Part shown: in pieces, positions 49,472-51,491 of the stretch
Numbering within the stretch: position 1 is the first letter of the stretch
Layout of the letters: the number at the start of each line of letters is the position of its first letter
Assembly (NCBI GenBank): GCA_035499355.1
Contig: DATJYZ010000041.1
Coordinates: forward strand, 1 to 51,491
Source of the DNA: JAEUPI01 sp035499355
Lineage (GTDB): Bacteria > Pseudomonadota > Gammaproteobacteria > Burkholderiales > Burkholderiaceae_C
Direction: 5' to 3'
Length of the DNA: 51,491 nt
Program-made: the position numbers and the translations under genes
The notes under the pieces: generated by a model
Told to the model about the DNA's origin: nothing
Seen by the model: the letters and a program-made list of their open reading frames with translations, nothing else
Database searches by the model: none

Positions 49472-50158
49472 GGTTGGATTCTAGGATTCGCTGCCATCGC
49501 GGCCGCCTCGATCGCTTTCGCAGCGCCGGGCGATGACGATGACGCCAACACCACGCCTTGTCCGCGCGGCAACGCGGTCGTGGTCGAGCGCTTCATCAGC
49601 GCCGAGTGCGCGGCATGCTGGACCGACGCATCGACCGCACGGCCCCGGGCCGACGAGTGGCTGCTCGACTGGATCGTGCCGTCGTCGCGCGGCGACGAGG
49701 CACCGCTGTCGAGCGCCGCACCGCCCGAGGCGCGCGCGCGTGCGGGCCGCGCATTGCGCAGCGCGCCGGGCGGCGATCGCGCCAGCGTGCAGCGCAGTGC
49801 CGCACACAGCGCGTCGCCGCTGCAGCTGCGCGTGGCCGCAGGCCCGGCCTGGAACGGCTACTTCGGCGTGCAGATCGACGCCAGCGGCCGCGCTGCAGCC
49901 GGCAGCAGCGTCTGGGTCGCACTGGTCGAGGTGGTCGAGGCCGGCACCGACGGCACCCCGGTACCGCGCCAGCTGGTGCGCACGGTGTCGGGGCCGCTGC
50001 CGGCCGACGAGTTGCGCGACGGCCAGCCGTGGCAGCACCTGCTGGCGATGCGCTGGCCCGAGACCGCGAAGCCGGCGCGCCTGCGCGCACGCGCCTGGAT
50101 CGAAGACGCTCGCGGGCGCATCATTGCGATGGCCGGCGAGCGTTGTGGCACGCGCTGA
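49466..50158 (+). CDS. exported protein with a CxxC motif, unknown function
   Basis: 230 residues from ATG 49466. The signal peptide is MHGWILGFAAIAAASIAFAA. The mature part begins with an acidic run and then VVVERFISAECAACWTDAS, a Cys-Ala-Ala-Cys pattern at the position expected for a thioredoxin-like strand-turn (as in DUF1223 proteins), followed by WLLDWIVPSS. The middle and end hold beta-strand-rich sequence with a final Cys (AGERCGTR). Possible redox or disulfide role, not proven. It is divergent from uvrD, and its start codon overlaps uvrD's own ATG region. Confidence 0.7.
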   Translation: MHGWILGFAAIAAASIAFAAPGDDDDANTTPCPRGNAVVVERFISAECAACWTDASTARPRADEWLLDWIVPSSRGDEAPLSSAAPPEARARAGRALRSAPGGDRASVQRSAAHSASPLQLRVAAGPAWNGYFGVQIDASGRAAAGSSVWVALVEVVEAGTDGTPVPRQLVRTVSGPLPADELRDGQPWQHLLAMRWPETAKPARLRARAWIEDARGRIIAMAGERCGTR

Positions 50159-50174
50159 ACGTGGCGCGTCCAAC

Positions 50175-51221
50175 GTGAGCGGACTGTTCGATGGCTGGCG
50201 CGACAAGCGGCTGTCGCTGGCGCTGCAAGGCGGCGGCGCGCACGGCGCGTTCACGTGGGGTGTGCTCGACGTGCTGCTGGAGCACACCTCGCACACCTTC
50301 AGCGCCGTCAGCGGTGCCAGTGCCGGGGCGGTGAACGCGGTGGTGTTCGCGCACGGTCTGCTGCAGGGCGGCCGCGACGGCGCACGTGCGGCGCTCGCCG
50401 AATTCTGGGACGCGCTCGGCCGCGCGGTGCCCTGGGATGCGCTCGGCCTGATGGCGAGCGACGGCACCGGGCTCAGCGCCACCGGCCGCCTGTGGATGCA
50501 GTGGGCCCAAGTGCTATCGCCGGCGCAGACCTCGTTCATGCGCCCCGACCCGCTGCGCGACCTGCTGACGCGCCAGGTCGATTTCGAACGCCTGCGCGCG
50601 CAATCGGAGATTCGCCTGCACATCGCCACCACGCGCGCCAACAGTGGACGCCTGCGCGTGTTCCATGAGCGCGAACTGAGCGTCGACGTGGTGATGGCGT
50701 CGGCGTGCCTGCCGAGCCTGCAGCGTGCGGTGGTGATCGATGGCGAGCCCTACTGGGACGGCGGCTTCAGCGCCAATCCCGCGCTGGCGCCGCTGCTGGC
50801 CGAGCTGCGCGCGCGCGACGTGCTGCTGGTGATGCTGAGCCCCTGGTCGCTGGGCAACACTCCGACGACGACCGACGAGATCAAGCTGCGCAGCGCCGAC
50901 ATCGCGTTCAACGCTGCGTTCCTGCGCGAGATGCGCTTGATCGCCGAGGCCACCGCCGTAGCGCGTCGCGCGTGGTGGGGCGGCCCGCTCGAGCGTCGCT
51001 TGCGCCGAGTGCGCTGGCACGTGATCGACGTGCGCGACGCGCTGGCCGACCTGCCCGTGGCCAGCAAGGCGATTGCGCATCCGCAGTGGCTGCAGCGGTT
51101 GCGCGACGCTGGCCGCGAGCAAGCGCTGCGCTGGTTGTCGAGCCACGGCGCGGCGCTGGGTCGGCGCAGCTCGGCCGACCTGCGGCATCTGTTCGGCGGC
51201 CACGACGCGCCGCCTCACTGA
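50175..51221 (+). CDS. patatin-like phospholipase
   Basis: 348 residues from GTG 50175 (MSGLFDGWRDKRLSLALQ); GTG 50145 would add ten residues and overlap the previous gene. The oxyanion motif is LALQGGGAHGAFTWGVLD, the nucleophile Ser is in GASAG (AVSGASAGAVNAVVFAHG), and the catalytic Asp is in YWDGGFSANPAL, the Ser-Asp dyad of patatin acyl hydrolases. It probably cleaves phospholipids at the cytoplasmic side. No signal peptide is visible. Confidence 0.9.
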   Translation: MSGLFDGWRDKRLSLALQGGGAHGAFTWGVLDVLLEHTSHTFSAVSGASAGAVNAVVFAHGLLQGGRDGARAALAEFWDALGRAVPWDALGLMASDGTGLSATGRLWMQWAQVLSPAQTSFMRPDPLRDLLTRQVDFERLRAQSEIRLHIATTRANSGRLRVFHERELSVDVVMASACLPSLQRAVVIDGEPYWDGGFSANPALAPLLAELRARDVLLVMLSPWSLGNTPTTTDEIKLRSADIAFNAAFLREMRLIAEATAVARRAWWGGPLERRLRRVRWHVIDVRDALADLPVASKAIAHPQWLQRLRDAGREQALRWLSSHGAALGRRSSADLRHLFGGHDAPPH

Positions 51222-51353
51222 AAGCCACTGCGCGCCTGGCCGGCGGCATCTCTCGGCGAGCGGCCGCGCCGATGGGTGGTCGGCTCTCCTACAATCCACC
51301 AGCGTCGCCCGAAGTCGGCAGGATCCAGACTGCGACGGAAGAATCCCCCCAAC

Positions 51354-51491
51354 GTGTCAACCACTCCCCCGGCGCCCTCCGCGAGTTCTGATGGCGGGGA
51401 GCTGCCCACGTTGTCGCTGATCGATCTGTCCTGTCGGCGCGGCGACCGCCTGCTGTTCAAGGGTGTGAGTTTCCAGGTATGCCCGGGCAGC
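51354..51491 (+). CDS. ccmA: haem exporter ATPase CcmA, N-terminal fragment
   Basis: A GTG-started frame of 46 codons runs off the window. After a Pro/Ser-rich lead it reads LSLIDLSCRRGDRLLFKGVS and then FQVCPGS, the characteristic N-terminus of CcmA (C-RG-R-LF-G-SF-V-PG) before its Walker A. CcmA powers haem handling in cytochrome c maturation. The window's two cytochromes c would depend on that system. It would be the first gene of a ccm operon. A TACAAT -10-like sequence is near 51289. Confidence 0.65.
   Translation, partial: MSTTPPAPSASSDGGELPTLSLIDLSCRRGDRLLFKGVSFQVCPGS

Noticed and set aside
1..51491. Mobile element or prophage origin of the accessory region
   Set aside because: I see no transposase, integrase, tRNA edge or inverted terminal repeats, and base use looks uniform by eye.

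Overview
The window is a GC-rich, gene-dense chromosomal segment. It looks like a betaproteobacterium of the order Burkholderiales, close to the Leptothrix/Rubrivivax/Methylibium group. Supporting evidence is the gene order xseB-ispA-dxs-folE2 and polA-DUF2782-thrB-BPSS1780-uvrD, a tripartite-tricarboxylate 'Bug' binding protein, and GC-rich codon use. This placement is inference from gene content only. I see no rRNA, tRNA, CRISPR array, insertion sequence or prophage.

Layout. Positions 1-4264: the end of a TRAP transporter permease, a reverse-strand set of translationally coupled membrane proteins around a Na+/H+ antiporter-family protein, and a MASE1 histidine kinase/FixJ-type regulator pair. 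4480-6987: a GspE/PilB-type secretion ATPase. 7070-31196: a large accessory region built around PQQ-dependent alcohol oxidation (below). 31300-36564: an EgtB/SenA-like enzyme and the housekeeping set folE2, dxs, ispA, xseB. 36723-41924: a Rieske oxygenase, a DMT exporter, a sulfurtransferase, a UspA protein, a ZIP transporter and a dienelactone hydrolase. 41966-51491: polA, DUF2782, thrB, BPSS1780, uvrD, a CxxC exported protein, a patatin phospholipase and the start of ccmA.

The accessory region is the interesting part. It encodes two quinoprotein dehydrogenases (8436-10103 and 18236-19966). Both carry the Asp-x-Asp pair that marks lanthanide-using enzymes. Around them lie a cytochrome c, a MoxJ-like binding protein, a di-haem cytochrome c and the PQQ-associated ABC set (ATPase, YVTN propeller, binding protein, permease). 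A MoxX/MoxY-like two-component system, a TonB receptor divergent from it, and a second TonB receptor that strongly resembles PqqU/YncD, the PQQ importer, complete the set. No PQQ synthesis genes are visible. A 15-bp palindrome, CGGGAAT-N-ATTCCCG or close to it, occurs in three divergent promoter regions. These regions lie in front of dehydrogenase 1, dehydrogenase 2 and the TonB receptor/kinase pair, which suggests one regulon for metal uptake, cofactor uptake and alcohol oxidation.

Two genes in the accessory region are broken by in-frame TAG codons: the AcoR-like regulator at 10439-12388 (one) and the MgtC/DUF4010 protein at 21670-23010 (two). TAG is also the normal stop of many intact genes here, so decay or sequence error is more likely than recoding.
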